This document shows, in pieces, positions 10,163 through 22,890 of a DNA stretch of 64,000 bases (positions within the stretch are counted from its first letter, which is position 1; each line of letters starts with the position of its first letter). The notes below the pieces were generated by a model. That model ran no database searches. It saw only the letters and a program-made list of their open reading frames with translations, and had not been told where the DNA came from. Made by a program: the position numbers and the translations under genes. The stretch comes from Clarkia xantiana subsp. parviflora (Eukaryota; Streptophyta; Magnoliopsida; Myrtales; Onagraceae): assembly GCA_036873135.1 (NCBI GenBank), contig JAPTYO010000002.1, forward strand, positions 41,035,452-41,099,451, in the 5' to 3' direction.

Positions 10163-13100
10163 CGCCCCCGCAAGTTGGCGGATCCATCAGATACGCACAG
10201 CTTGGATCTGAGAAATTGAAATCGTGACCTAGGTAGCGGCTTGGTTAGGCCATCAGCTAGTTGGTCTGTGGTGGCAACATGAGAAACCTTAAGCAAGCAT
10301 TTGACGACAAGGTCGCGTACAAAGTGATATTCTAATGCAATATGCTTCATGCGGGAGTGAAAAACGGGATTTGCACTCAGATAAGTTGCTCTAATGTTTT
10401 CACAGAGAATAGACGGGGGTTGACTGATGGAAACTCCGAGTTCTTGAAGAAGAGAGAGAATCCAGGCAAGTTCGGAGGCTACAGCACCAACTGCTTTGTA
10501 CTCTGCTTCGGTTGTTGATTTGGCAACCGACTTTTGCTTCCGTGATCCCCATGATATAAAATTAGCTCCGAGATAGACAACAAATCCCGTGGTGGACTTA
10601 TAGTCATCGACATTTCCGCCTAAATCAGCTTCAGAGTATGCCTTGAGATGAAGCGAGGTAGGACGATGAAGATGCAGACCATAGTGGACGGTTGATTTTA
10701 GATAACGAATCACTCGTTTTAAGGCAGACCAATGATTGATAGTTGGAGCATGCATGAATTGAGAAAGCTTGTTCACCGCATACGCTACATCTGGCCGTGT
10801 AAGCGATAAATACTGGAGTGCTCCAACGAGTTTTCTATATAGACGTTCGTCAGCTAATAGTGGTCCGTCTTTAAGAGAGAGCTTGGATGATGTCGCAAGC
10901 GGAGTATAAACTGGTTTCGCACCACTCATGTTAGCCCTGGCAATGATATCTCGAACATAGTTGTGTTGTGATAAGAAATAGCCATCTCCTACAGGAATAA
11001 CTTCAACACCAAAGTAGTTGAGCATACCCAAGTCCTTCAGATCGAATCGTTTGGACAGAGCTGCAAAAAAGCCTTCGACATTTGCACCTGGACTTCCAGT
11101 AACTAAGAGATCATCCACATAAGCAAGAAAATAGATCGTTGTATTGCCATGTTGTAAAACAAACTGGGAGCTATCAGATATAGTATTACGAAACCCAAAA
11201 AACAATAAAAAGGATCGGAATTCCTTGTACCAAGCCCGTGGTGCCTGCTTTAGACCGTATATCGCCTTGCGAAGTCGACATACGTGATTTGGATGCTCGG
11301 AATCAACAAAGCCCGGAGGTTGCTTCATGAACACCTCTTCTTCTAGTGTCCCTTTGAGAAAAGCATTGTTTACATCTAATTGGTGGATTGGCCATTTCCG
11401 AGCAAGAGCAAGAGATAGAACCACCCGTATTGTCACAGGTTTGATGACAGGACTGAACGTCTCCTTGAAGTCTAGACCTGGTCGTTGATGGAACCCCTTT
11501 GCTACAAGTCGCGCTTTATAGAGATCGATTGAACCATCAGGTCGACGCTTCACACGAAATACCCATTTACACCCTACACTATTTTGGGAGGATGTAGCTG
11601 GAACAAGATCCCAAGTGCCATTAGTAAGGAGGACATTGAATTCTGCAGACATTGCAGCTCGCCATGAAGAATCTTGAAGTGCTTGAGTGACACAAGATGG
11701 CTCGAGAGATGGCGAGATGGGGTGTTTCGTAGCCAAAAACAACTGCTTGGGTTTATAAATATTGTTTCTTGAACGAGTGATCATCGGATGCATTCATGTG
11801 GGCTCTAGAGGTGCACCTGTGCGCAGTGAATCAGTGGTCTCACTAGATGTATTAGTTGAGGTTGTAGATTGAGCATGTAAATGAGACGGGAAGAATGGTG
11901 CTGCTGGACCGGGCAAGTGTTGTGCTGCTGAACCGGTGGATTGCTGTGCTGCTGAGCCGGTGGATTGTTGTGCTGCTGAACTGGTGGGTTGCTGTGCTGC
12001 TGAACCGGCGGGTTGCTGTGCTGCTGAACCGGCCTGAGCTGCTGAACCGGTGGATTTCTGTGCTGCTGAACCGGATGAACCTGGTGACTTATTGGTTAGC
12101 ACGAGCAGTGGTATTGTTGAGACAGAACCGTTGGACTGCTCACCAGGAGATCGTGTTTCGAGACCCGGTATTAATGTCTCGTCAAAAACAACATGTCGCG
12201 ATACAAACACTCTTTGAGCTATCAGATCAAAACACTTGTAGGCACTTTGATGTAATGAATACCCTATAAAGATACACGGTCGAGAACGAGGTTCCAACTT
12301 GTGTTTGGCATAAGGACGAAGCCATGGATAACATCGACAACCAAATATACGAAGCTTAGAGTAGTTTGGAAATCCACCAAATAAACATTCAAACGGTGAT
12401 CGGAGTCCAAGCACCAGTGTTGGTAACCGATTGATAAGATAGACAGCCGTAAGGACAACATAAGATCAAAAATTTGGTCGGAAGTCTCGCATGATGGAGG
12501 AGACTCATAGCTGTTTCGATGATGTGTCGATTACGCCGCTCCGCAAGACCGTTATGCTCGGGTGTATGTGGTGGTGTTTTGAAATGCGAAATGCCATTGT
12601 GCCTAAGATAATGAGCCAGTCTTTGATACTCTGCACCTCCATCACTATATAGGGATCTGATTGGTAAGTTGAAATACTTTTCAACTAGTGACTTGAACGA
12701 CAAGAACGTCATATAGACATCCGACTTATTAACAATAGGATAAAGCCAAGTATAACGAGTATAATGATCCAAAAATATGACGTAATACTTAAACCCATCA
12801 ATAGAAAGCAATGGAGATGTCCAAACATCAGAAAAACCAATTCAAGTGGTTTCGAGCTATGAAGACTAGACTCCGAAAACGGGAGTTTATGACTCTTATT
12901 ACAACTGCAAGACTCACAGAGAATAGAGTTACCCCGAGCATGCTTATTAGATAGTGAAAACTTGTGTAGGACGAAGTTGAGAACTTGAGACGACGGATGC
13001 CCAAGCCTTTTGTGCTAGTCACCTGTTTGACTCGAGATGGAGATCATTGCCATTGGGTCAGCCATTGTTGGACATGGCAGAGGCTGCAGCCGATACACTC

Positions 13101-14344
13101 AACTCTTATTTGGACCTCGCATAAGTGGCGCCCCCGTGATCAAATCCTTCACCACAAAATAAGTCGGGAAAAGTTCGACCGAAACCGAGTTAGTCTTGCA
13201 AAGATTAGATACCGAAATAAGATTTCGCGCCATTGAGGGTACACACAAGACATTGGATAATTTTAATGTAGCTTTAGGAGAGGGAATAAGAGTAGAACCA
13301 GTATGTGTGATGGGTAGTTTTGTGCCATCTCCCACTGCAATTTCGTCTTGGCCATCATAAGACGAAGATAAAGACAAATTTTCAATATCATTTGTTACAT
13401 GATGCGAAGCCCCCGAGTCCATGAGCCAATCCGGATTCGATGTGTTGACAGCAGATACATAATTTGCAGCAATATTGACAGGTGGATGGATTTGATAACA
13501 AGTCTTGGCTGTATGTCCTGGTTTATCACAAAATTGGCAAAATACCTTGTAACCAGATTGCCTAGAAGAGTTGCTGAATTGAGCACGAGCTGGTCTGAAA
13601 TGGCTGGTCATGTGGTTTTGGCCTTGCTGATGTCCATTTTGTCCTAAGGATGCAGCCCCCTTTTTAGCAAAATTTGCAGTCACGGTGGATGAGTCAAGAA
13701 GCATGTCCTGTCTTCTTAAAAAAATTTCATGATCCACAAGTTTGTCGTGGAGTTCTTCAAATGTAATCGGGTCGTCTCGAGCCCTAAGAGCTGCAGCAAT
13801 CTCCTTATAATCTGAACCCAATCCCTGTAAAGCATAGATGACAAGATCAACACCATCGAGGGGCGAATGAATAATTGCAAGATCATCCGCGGTTGTTTTG
13901 AGTATTTGTAGATACTCAAAAATTGTCTTATCCCCTTTCTGGAGATTAGCTAGGCGTTCCTTCAAGGATAGGATACGCGATCGAGATTTTATTGGCGTAG
14001 GTACGAATCAACTTGTCCCACGCTTCCTTGGATGTCGCAGCAGATGCTATAATCGACATGGTTAGTTCAGTTGTGGAGGTCATAATGGTATGTAGAAGCA
14101 ACTGATCTTGTCGCTTCCAGAGAAGGAAGTCAGGATTGGCATCCTTTTTCCCATCAGCGGTAACTACCGTTTCTTCTGGACATGGTTTAGTGCCGTCGAC
14201 GAATCCAAGAAGATCATGGCCGCGCAGTAAGGCGTTAAATTGAGCACGCCATAGTGAGTAGTTTTTGGATGTCAACTTGCAGGGAAGTTGAGTTGAAGCA
14301 TTGAAAGTAACCAAATTACTTGGTATGTTACTTTGTGATGCCAT
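10132..14344 (-). pseudogene. Ty1/copia gag-pol remnant
   Basis: The likely start is ATG 14344 (MASQSNIPSNLV). Gag (LTSKNYSLWRAQFNALLRG) runs to about 13950, then a frameshift. The next frame (13965-13099) has the gag rest, a CCHC knuckle (CQFCDKPGHTAKTC), protease WLMDSGASHH and the start of GAG-pre-integrase. Frame is lost between 13099 and 12811. The integrase core (12811-12389) has FLDHYTRYTW, SDGGAEYQ and PEHNGLAERRNRH. The integrase C-terminus (12414-11794) has RIFGCRCYPW and a Gly-Ser-Ala-Gln-rich repeat; it ends in an in-frame stop before MHPMITRSR. RT and RNase H (11793-10132) are open: [17 protein letters not shown], catalytic YVDD, RNase H with TTEAEY. The first RNase H acidic residue reads YSEADLGG where YSDAD is usual. 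The RT part extends past the PPT into the LTR. Confidence 0.92.
11895..12085 (-). repeat. In-frame minisatellite in integrase C-terminal linker
   Basis: Tandem ~24-30-bp units around GCTGAACCGGTGGATTGCTG encode repeats of the type STGSAAQQ. The unit length is a multiple of three, so the frame is kept. This is a variable linker between integrase and RT, not a catalytic part. Confidence 0.85.
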
Positions 14345-14426
14345 AGTAGATTGCTGCAAAATTTTGAGAGGTGACGTAGGGAAGAGAATGATGCCGCAGG
14401 AATCAAAAGGTTAGTGACCTAATTAT

Positions 14427-14438
14427 GCTATGATTCCA
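14427..14438 (-). promoter_or_regulatory. Copia primer binding site, degenerate
   Basis: TGGAATCATAGC on the minus strand directly follows the 5' LTR. The copia consensus complementary to initiator tRNA-Met is TGGTATCAGAGC, so two positions differ. Confidence 0.7.
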
Positions 14439-14617
14439 TAATAGGTAATATTATGTTTTTGTTGTCTTGAATAATTTGTTTACAATACATCAGAATATAT
14501 ATACAAGTGTATCATTGTAGATAAGGAAACTAAGTAATTCAAAATATATACATCCCTAAACCAGAAGCTCCTAAATATAGATTGATTACCTACCATTATT
14601 AGATAATTTTCCTAATA
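14439..14617 (-). repeat. 5' LTR of the copia element (179 bp)
   Basis: Near-identical to the 3' LTR (9985-10162 part); differences seen include attatgttttt versus attatattctt and attttcc versus atttcc. Flanked by TSD tcccc on the outside and the PBS on the inside. Confidence 0.92.
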
Positions 14618-14622
14618 TCCCC

Positions 14623-15289
14623 TTTCCTATTTTCAATTCACTTCTCTTCTCTTCTTTTGTCCTCTCTCGTTTCCCTCCCTCCTTGACCTTCTCATTTAAT
14701 TAGGGAGGTGAAATTTCAAGGGGGAAGAATATAGAAATTTAAGGGAGGTAATAACTGAAAAATAAATAAATAAAAATAGGGCCCCAAATTCTGAATTTCC
14801 CCCTCTTTTTTCGATAAATAAATAAAAATAGTCCTTTAAACTTGTTTATTTCTTAATATAGATAGATTAGGTTACATTACTTAAATTTATATAGTGTACA
14901 TTGATGAAAATGTTATACCACCATATAACTTAAGAACATCCATAGTGGTATTACATATTTTACTTTTCTTAAAATTGTCTCCTAGGCTTTTTATGTGTGT
15001 TTTAAGGAATACATAAATTTATGTAATGGTTATATAATAGTAAGTCTACAATGGTTTTACTAACCATTTTACTTAAATATATTTTATTATTAAATTTTAA
15101 CAACCAATTTGTTGTCTTTATCAAGAATTGTACTATTGAATTATATAGAATATATTGTTGGAAAATATTGAGGGTAAATATGCAAATTTATAAAGTTCGA
15201 GGACCAAAATGCAATATTCTAAAATTCAATGACTAAAATGTAATTAGTCAAATTTCGGTTACTTACAAATAATTATACCAATTAACATG
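14623..15289. other. AT-rich non-coding stretch with MITE-like remnant
   Basis: No gene. At about 14929-15070 the sequence GAACATCCATAGTGGTATTA and later CTACAATGGTTTTACT resembles the ends and interior of the Tourist-like MITE at 31459-31875, but termini and TSD are not clean. The rest is simple AT-rich DNA. Confidence 0.4.
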
Positions 15290-15954
15290 CAAGATACAGG
15301 CAACACCGAAATTATACGTAAAATCGACACGAATACGAATACATATTTTTATACTGAGGCCCGTGCTGATCACGGTCTCCTTAAGACAATTTCACCCCTC
15401 CCCACCCTTGGGTTATGCAAAGGGGTTTATACAAGGGGCGATCACATCCCAGGATTCAACAGTGTCATCGAATCGTGTTATGCATGCAACACGTTCGACC
15501 GAACCGCACTCACAATACCTAAACTCAAACAAAGAACAGGAAAGCCGACGACAACGACTATAAATAAAATAACTAGAAAGGTCGAACACGACATAAGTTG
15601 AAATCAACGTAGGAAGAACTCTGTAATTCGTCAACACGAAGAACAGAGGAGGAGAAAAATATAACTTGGATTCTAAAAAAATGGATTCCGAAAAATATTG
15701 GATACTCAACCAAAAGGAATATATCACATTTTTCATTCTGCAAAAAAGTGAAGGGGAGACTCCTTTATATGGGAGAGGAGAAGGAGGAGGAAAGATGAAG
15801 TATTCGATGTGGTACAAACATCTTCACAATTCCAGTCACAAAAAATCTGGGCTTGAGAAAAGAGTTGGGCTCAATCTAAAAATTGGGCCAAATAAGATTT
15901 GTCCAAAACTAGCCCAAAAATGTTTTAATAATAAAAATTAACCAAAGTCCAACA
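15290..15954 (-). repeat. LTR of a decayed copia element (3' LTR)
   Basis: On the minus strand it starts TGTTGGACTTTGG right after a polypurine tract (ATGTGGGGGAT, 15955-15965) and has a CATATAAAGG TATA box near 15765-15775. The inner end is uncertain because no partner LTR was found, so the 15290 coordinate is approximate. Confidence 0.6.
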
Positions 15955-18300
15955 ATCCCCCACATGAATGGAAATTGGAAACATAACGGTAGCACTAGAC
16001 ACGGAGTTTGAGTTCAACGGTCAATAGCTGCAAAGGATAGGTAGGGGTAACCCCTTTGAACCTATCCCTTGTGGGATCATGCCTTCTCTACTGACTGGTC
16101 GGTAGACGCGATGTCCTTGAACCGACTGTCGTTGGTGTAGATGACGACATCACCCATACAGGTACCTTCATAATATGGTTCAGTTCACACCCTGTAATCC
16201 CTAGGTCCTGGATTAGTCGCCTGGTTCTGCAAGCGTTTCTAAGAATTGTGCCCTCAACAATTCCTTTCGAAGCGGCCCCACTTCTCACTCGCATAGGTGA
16301 TTCTATTTTTATGTCTCAAGAGCATCATCAAGACTATGATTTCTCCTTACGAATCATTAAAAGTTTTGCTTAATATGTGATCTTAATTAAGTAATTGCGT
16401 TACTATTCTCGGTTTTACCGAAGCTTGAAGATCAACAAAGGAAAAAGCTTAACCTTATATTCATCACTGTTTCTCATCATAAGAATGAGCTCGGAGTTTG
16501 ACCCCCACATTGACCACACTCACTCTTGTGATTAGGTTGTCCCATTGAACCAAGTTCTTGGGATCTCAAATCATCATGGTTGAGTTTTCCTTCTCAAAAG
16601 TGTTTCCTAAACGGGCTTCAACCCCATTCTCCTCGATACTTGACCAAAGAGTTTCTCTGCTTAACCCTTTTGGGTAGCGGATCCGCTATTCTGTCGACTT
16701 TACTATATAAGGCACAATAAATATATTTGAGAGCAACTGTCTAATGGAATTTTAATGTCTGAGACGTATACGTCTAAACCTTCCATTATACAAGTTATAC
16801 TGTGTTATACCGATTGATTATCGCAACGTTGCATCAATGTTCTCAAATAATCATTTTCCTCGGACTATCATTTCCTGCAAGAATAATTTTTGTTAATCCA
16901 ATAACTAAATTTAGATTGATTTTTGTGTGGACAACTGGTTTGCAAAGTATCCAATTTCCCAACTTTTAACAATGGTTTTCAGGCCAAATGGGGGGTGCAC
17001 CACTTATTTGCTTTAACCCTGTCTCCTAAACAAAATCTTCAACCTTTCATTAGATAGGATTTTATTTGGATTAAACAAATTCATCAATCTCTGCATTAAC
17101 AGAGGTTTTGGCCAATTGGTAAAATCCTCGAGAAATTGGCATAGCCATTCTGCCTCTTCGGCACATTTCTCCAGTGCAGTAACTCAGACTTGATAGTTGA
17201 TCTGGCTATAACTCTTTCTTTTAAGGATTTTCTACGACAATGTTGCACCTCGTAAGGTGAAAACGTAACAACTCATACTCATAGTGGCAGTGTCTATTTT
17301 AATAACACAATCTCAATTGTTCTTGAATCGGATACCAGTTTGCATCCCTATAACCCTCTATATCTCAGATACCTAAGTAACCTGATTGCCCGTTCCAGTG
17401 GTCAACACGATGGTTACTCGTATATCGAATCAATATACTTACAACATGAGCGATATCTGGTCTAGTGCATGACATTAAGTACATGACACTTCCAATAATC
17501 CGAGCGTACTCAATTCGGGAAAAGGATTCTCCTTTGTTCTTTGAAAAATTATTTACTCATATCTTTAGAGTACTAACCTCTTTCTTGTAAATTTCGTTGA
17601 ATTTATCTAATATCTTGACGACATAATGAGTTCGACTAAGAATGAGACATTCCGACGATCACGTGAGTTTTAACTCCAAAGATCACATCGGCAAGACCCA
17701 TGTCTTTCATGTCAATACTCAAATTCAACATATGCCCACTGGACCAGACCATTTCATCGTTATTTCCAACGATAATCATGTCATCAACGTAAAAATTTTG
17801 TCATACTTATTTATTTTGAAACATTTCTCCAATAAACCACTGTCAAATTTATAAAACCATTGTTTAGGCGCCTGTTTTAACCCATACAGATATTTGACTA
17901 GCTTACAGACTTTCTCTTCATGCCCTCGAGCAGAGAAACCCTCGGGTTGTTACATGTAGATTTCATCATCTAAATCTCCATTCAAGAAAGTTGTTTTTGA
18001 CTTCCATTTGATGTACTTATAGATTTAGCAAAGCTGCAATAGCAAGTACCATCCTTATGGAAGTAATTCCGGTTACTAGAGAATATTTATCAAAATAATC
18101 CAGTCCCTTCATTTTTTTTTCCTATAATCCTTGATGACCATTTGTCTTTGTAATTATCAATTGATCCATCTTCTTTCATTTTACGTTTGAATATCCACTT
18201 GTAGCCTAACGGTTTGCCTCTGGGCGGAAGATCCACCAACTCCCAAGTGTGGTTCTGCAAGATGGATTCAATTTCACTATTGATTGCCTCTTTTCATAGA
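15955..18300 (-). pseudogene. Heavily decayed Ty1/copia pol remnant
   Basis: No long frame survives, but minus-strand fragments match copia RT and RNase H: near 18170-18290 the translation reads EIESILQNHTWELVDLP, GYKWIFKRK; near 17935-18000 a degraded NGDLDDEIYM..PEGF region; near 16650-16700 an RNase H tail resembling IADPL. A ~700-bp 3' UTR separates this from the LTR. Tork-like wording, lineage not certain. 5' LTR, gag and integrase were not found. Confidence 0.75.
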
Positions 18301-19262
18301 GGTCTCTCAAAATAGTTTACGGTTTCGTGGTAAGTCTGAGGTTCGGCTTCAAGCATATAGTTCAGAAAAACTGGACCATAGGATTTTTCAATCCTCGCCC
18401 TTTTACTCATCATGGGGTCGACCTCGGTTTCAACCTCGGTCTCGACCTCAACATGCCCTCCATGTTCTCGGTCTTGACTATTTTTCCTCTATAGTCTCAT
18501 ATGCTTACCTCTCCTTTAGACTTAGCATAAAATACATTTTCCAAAGAAATATGCATTTCTTGATTACATTAACCTATATTTGTGTATATCCGACATTTTT
18601 TATTCAAATACAAGAAACTGATACGTTTTACTATTCTGAGCATACCCTATGAAAATGCAATCAATAGTTTGGGGCATATATGCACATTTTTCGTAGAGAT
18701 ATCATAACTTAATACCCCCACATTTGAAGGCACAACTCAAACAAAGTTTTATCTTCCTTCTTATTATTCAAAATGTAATTGCTAGGTAAAATAGTTATCC
18801 CATATTAATCACAACTCTAAAATAAACATGGTATCAACCATATTTTTTTTCCTTCCAAAAAAATTTAACGTGTTAACACACGAGTTGGGTATGAAGTTAT
18901 TACTAACTCTCAACCACATCATCATTGATCATCGGATCATCATTTAATCAATGTAGGTCCGTAAAAACATCAATATTTCTCTTAAACCAATTGTAAACAC
19001 TCGATTATGACCCGGACGTAACGACGTTACACATAATACGTCAATTCCGGACCCATCAAGCCACGAAGCCTCCAAGAAATGCTTAAGTGCATATTAGGAA
19101 ATTATTATAAATATATTTTAAAATATTTTGAATATATTTAATATTTTAGGAATATTTAAAAATATATATATTCGACCACACTGTGATGAAGTGAATGCTA
19201 TTCGAACCCCATCCAAGTGTTCGTGTGGTGACGTCAAGGAGGAAGTAAAATAGGTTGAGGAG
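18301..19262. other. AT-rich gap with possible LTR fragment
   Basis: No coding region supported. At 18989 a sequence starting TGTAAACACTCGATTATGAC resembles the start of TGTAAACAC-type LTRs such as X and Y further right, but it degrades into AT-rich DNA by about 19165 and no partner is seen. Confidence 0.3.
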
Positions 19263-22200
19263 GATCAGGTATATCAATTCTTGTTGGGATTGAATCCCAA
19301 GTATGGTAATATCAGTTCTCAAATTCTCAACATGGACCCACTTCCATCACTTAGCAAAGTGTTGGCCAAAATTCAACATGAAGAAGGGCACTATGACGTT
19401 AGTGCATTCATTGAAGCAAGTGAGCCCCAAGGAGCAGCTTTCCATGCAGCAACAAGAAAGCCAAAATGTGAGCACTGCAACATGATATATCTATATGCTA
19501 CCAGTTAAATGGGTATCCAGCCAATTGGAATACCCGTCGATCCAGCAAGATCAACCAGACAGCTCGGAGCACACCGAAATCGCATATCCACACATACAAG
19601 TGGTAGCTCACAAGAAGAAGATGCCTCACACTCAGGTATTGCTGGTCTTACTAATGAGCAAATAGATCATCTGGTCGCATGCATGGTATGAACTGTTCCT
19701 CTTGGATTATGGATAGCGGTGCATCACATCGATCACATGACTTACCATTCATCAATCTTACAAAATATAGTCACTATGCCTGCGAGCTAACCATCGCAAA
19801 TGGAACAGTCGTAGAGGTTTGGCAAAAAGGGGAATTCGAATCAGTCCATCAATTTATTTAATCCATGTCTAGCTTATATGTGCCATCATTTACGTGCAAT
19901 TTGTTATCAATACGAAAGTTGATAAGAGACTCTAATTGCATTGTTACTTATAACTCTGAGCATTGTCATGTACAGGACCGTACCCTGAGGACGATTGGAC
20001 GGGGTGAGGTACGAGATGGGGTTTATCAAATAAGTGGTCGTGTTTTCTCAGCAACAAGTCAACCTATGGCATCCTTCATCAAAGACTATGTCACACCTCT
20101 CTACCAACTGTGGCTTTATTCATCGTGATTTGGATGTTTGTGATATTTGTTCTAGAGACTTCCATTTTATATTAATGAAAATAAAGTCACGGAGCCATTC
20201 ACACTTATTCATTGTGACTTGTGGGGTAAATGTAAATACAACACACGCACGTATGATGGAGCCCAATATTTTTTGACTCGTTGACGATTTTTAGTCGAGC
20301 TACATGGGTTTACTTGCTCAAAGACAAGGCTGAGGTACCAAACATGATAATTAAATTTGTTAAAATGGTTGAGAATCAATTTAACTATCGTGTCAAAAGT
20401 GTGGCATATTACAAGAGACTTCGTGTGTTAATACTCCACAACAAAATGGTCGCGTGGAAAGGAAGCATCCTCATATTCTTAATGTCGCTAGAGCTCTTCT
20501 CTTTCAATCCGGATTACCAAAACCTTTTTGGGGTTTTAACGGCGACTTATCTGATTAATAGGACTCCGGCGATAGCCAATGAAGGAAAAACCCCATATGA
20601 GCTTCTCTTTAGGAAACCACCAACGTACAAACATTTGAGGGTCTTTGGTTGTCTATGTTATGCTCACATGCACCATCGCACCCATGACAAGTTTGATGAT
20701 AGGGCTACAAAATGCATATTTGTCGGGTACCCTATTTCACAAAAGGGTTGGAAGGTTTACTCATTGAGATATAAACGCTTCTTCGTTTCAAGGGACGTAA
20801 TATTTCATGAAGACATTTTTCCATTCTTGATGACACCAGACCCACTTTTACATAATGGTGGAGTTCCTTCACATACTCACAGACTAAGTCAAGCTGAAGT
20901 AATGACAGACCATGAAGATGTTAATGACACCGTTGAAGAGAGTCAGGAGGAGCCATCAAATGACCAAACTGGTTATAACAGAGAGGAAGATGCAGATGCA
21001 GATCACGAACCAGCACAATTGGAAATATCTAATAGACCAACACGTGCTAGAAGACCTCCGCGGCATCTCGACGATTATATTTGCCATGCTACTTGCCTCA
21101 AACCCAGTCTCACCTCCTCCGGCCACATCAAGTCCTCAGGTACTCCTTACCCCTTAACTCAGTATATCTCATATAATAAGTTTTCTAGTGCTCATCGTGC
21201 TTATATGGCGGCTATTTCTTTTGATAATGAGCCTCGTTCTTATAAGAGAGCGGTACAAGATTCTAATTGGTGAACGGCCATGGCATCCGAAATCAAAGCA
21301 TTGGAAGATAATCATACGTGGGAAATTGTTTCTCTTCCCCTGGGTAGGGAAGCTATTGGTTGTAAATGGGTGTACAAGATAAAGCGCAAAGCAGATTATG
21401 GGACTATCGAACGATACAAGGCTCGCTTAGTTGCAAAAGGCTTTACCCAAAAAGAAGGGGAGGATTACAATGAGACTTTTTCTCCCGTGGCCAAACTCGT
21501 TAGTGTTCTGTGCCTCATATCCGTAGCTATTGCAAAAAATTGGGAGTTGCACCAGATGGATGTCCATAATGCATTCCTTCGCGGCGATTTAGCAGAAGAG
21601 GTTTATATGTGTCTTCCTTCAGGGTTTCGGCCTTCGAAGCGTGACTAAGTATGTCGATTGAAGAAGTCGCTTTATGGGCTGAAACAAAGCTTCTCGAAAT
21701 TGGTTTGCGAAGCTCACATCTGCTATCCAAGCTTATGGTTTCATTCAATCTCCAGCTGAGTCAACACATTTACATTTCGTAAGTAAGGTGTATTCATGGC
21801 AATCTTGATTTATACAGATAACTTAGTACTTACAGGGAGTGACCATGGTGCATGTTCGGAGTTTAAACTATCTTGGACGCTACTTCAAAATTAAAGACTT
21901 GGGGAACTTGAAGTATTTTTTGGGGCTTGAAGTTGGTCGACCGAATAAAGGTATATTTCTATGCCAGAGAAATTATGCACTTGATATACTCGATGATAGT
22001 GGACTAACAGGTGCCAAACCAAGTAATTTTCCAATGGAGCAGCAACATCGCCTTCACAGTGAGTGTGGCGACATTATTTTGAATCCATCGCAGTACATAA
22101 GAATGGTTGGAAGACTTATCTATCTTACAATCACTCGACCTGATATCACGTACGCGGTTCACATTTTGAGTCAGTTCATGAATGAGCCTCGTCAAGGACA

Positions 22201-22724
22201 TTGGGATGCTGCAATACGAGTGTTACGATATGTTAAGAGCAGTCCAGGTTTGGGTATTTTACTTCCTTCACTGAACGAACTTAAACTCACTGCTTATTGT
22301 GACTCTAATTGGTCAAGTTGTCCAATGACTCGAAGGTCCACTACTGTTATTTTGTCTCTCTTGGAGGTGGCCCGATCTCCTGGCGGACAAAGAAACAACC
22401 AATTGTCTCTCATTCCTCAACTGAAGCAGAATATCGAGCCATGGCCAATGCCGCTAGTGTGATAACATGGTTACGACGACTACTCGAATCTCTTGATACT
22501 TCTCAGACAGGGCCTACGATTCTCCACTGCGACAACAATGCGGCAATTCACATTGCCTCGAATCCCGTCTTTCACGAACGCACGAAACAAATAGGAATTG
22601 ATTGTCATTTAGTTCGGGAAATCGATATGTCTCCACCAAACACCAGCTGGCGGATATCTTCACAAAGGCACTCGCAAGTTGGGCATTTGCTATGCACACG
22701 CTCCAACGTGAACGTGAGGGGGAG
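19263..22724 (+). pseudogene. Decayed Ty1/copia gag-pol, plus strand
   Basis: Fragments in order: gag (19281-19508, GLNPKYGNISSQIL) with a zinc knuckle reduced to CEHC; protease WIMDSGASH (19706); GAG-pre-integrase (19865-20125); integrase N-part then C-part in one frame (20281-21273), with the SDNG..E catalytic block missing between VKSV and [16 protein letters not shown] (21280-21648) with [22 protein letters not shown]; further RT where the catalytic YVDD reads YTDN (21811-21822); RNase H (22300-22560) split over two frames (CDSNWSSC, ISWRTKKQ, STEAEYRAMA). Multiple stops and frameshifts. Nonfunctional. Confidence 0.9.
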
Positions 22725-22890
22725 TATTAGGAATATTCTGGTGGCAATATTACCTAAATATTCTGTATTTATACATAGTTTCCATTTTATGTAGGTAATT
22801 ACTTTCTTTCTATTCTATGTATTATGTAATATATACATATTGTACGTGGATACAATTCATTCAATAAGATTATCATATTATTCAATCTTT
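22725..22890 (+). repeat. 3' LTR of the plus-strand copia element
   Basis: Follows a clear polypurine tract (GTGAGGGGGAG, 22714-22724) and begins TATTAGGAATATTCTGG, the same start style as the copia at 9417-14622. The outer end, about 22890, is estimated; no 5' LTR copy was recognised. Confidence 0.65.

Larger units (their letters stand above)
9417..14622 (-). mobile_element. Complete Ty1/copia element with 5-bp TSD tcccc, nested MULE in 3' LTR
   Basis: TSDs tcccc at 9417-9421 and 14618-14622. The 5' LTR is 14439-14617 and the 3' LTR is 9422-10162 (enlarged by a MULE). The LTRs begin TATTAGG and end CTATTA on the minus strand, not TG..CA. The PBS resembles the copia initiator-Met type and the PPT is CTTGCGGGGGCG. 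The order gag-protease-integrase-RT-RNase H defines Ty1/copia. LTRs under 200 bp suggest the Ale/Retrofit lineage. All structural parts are present, but the reading frame is broken in several places. Confidence 0.92.
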
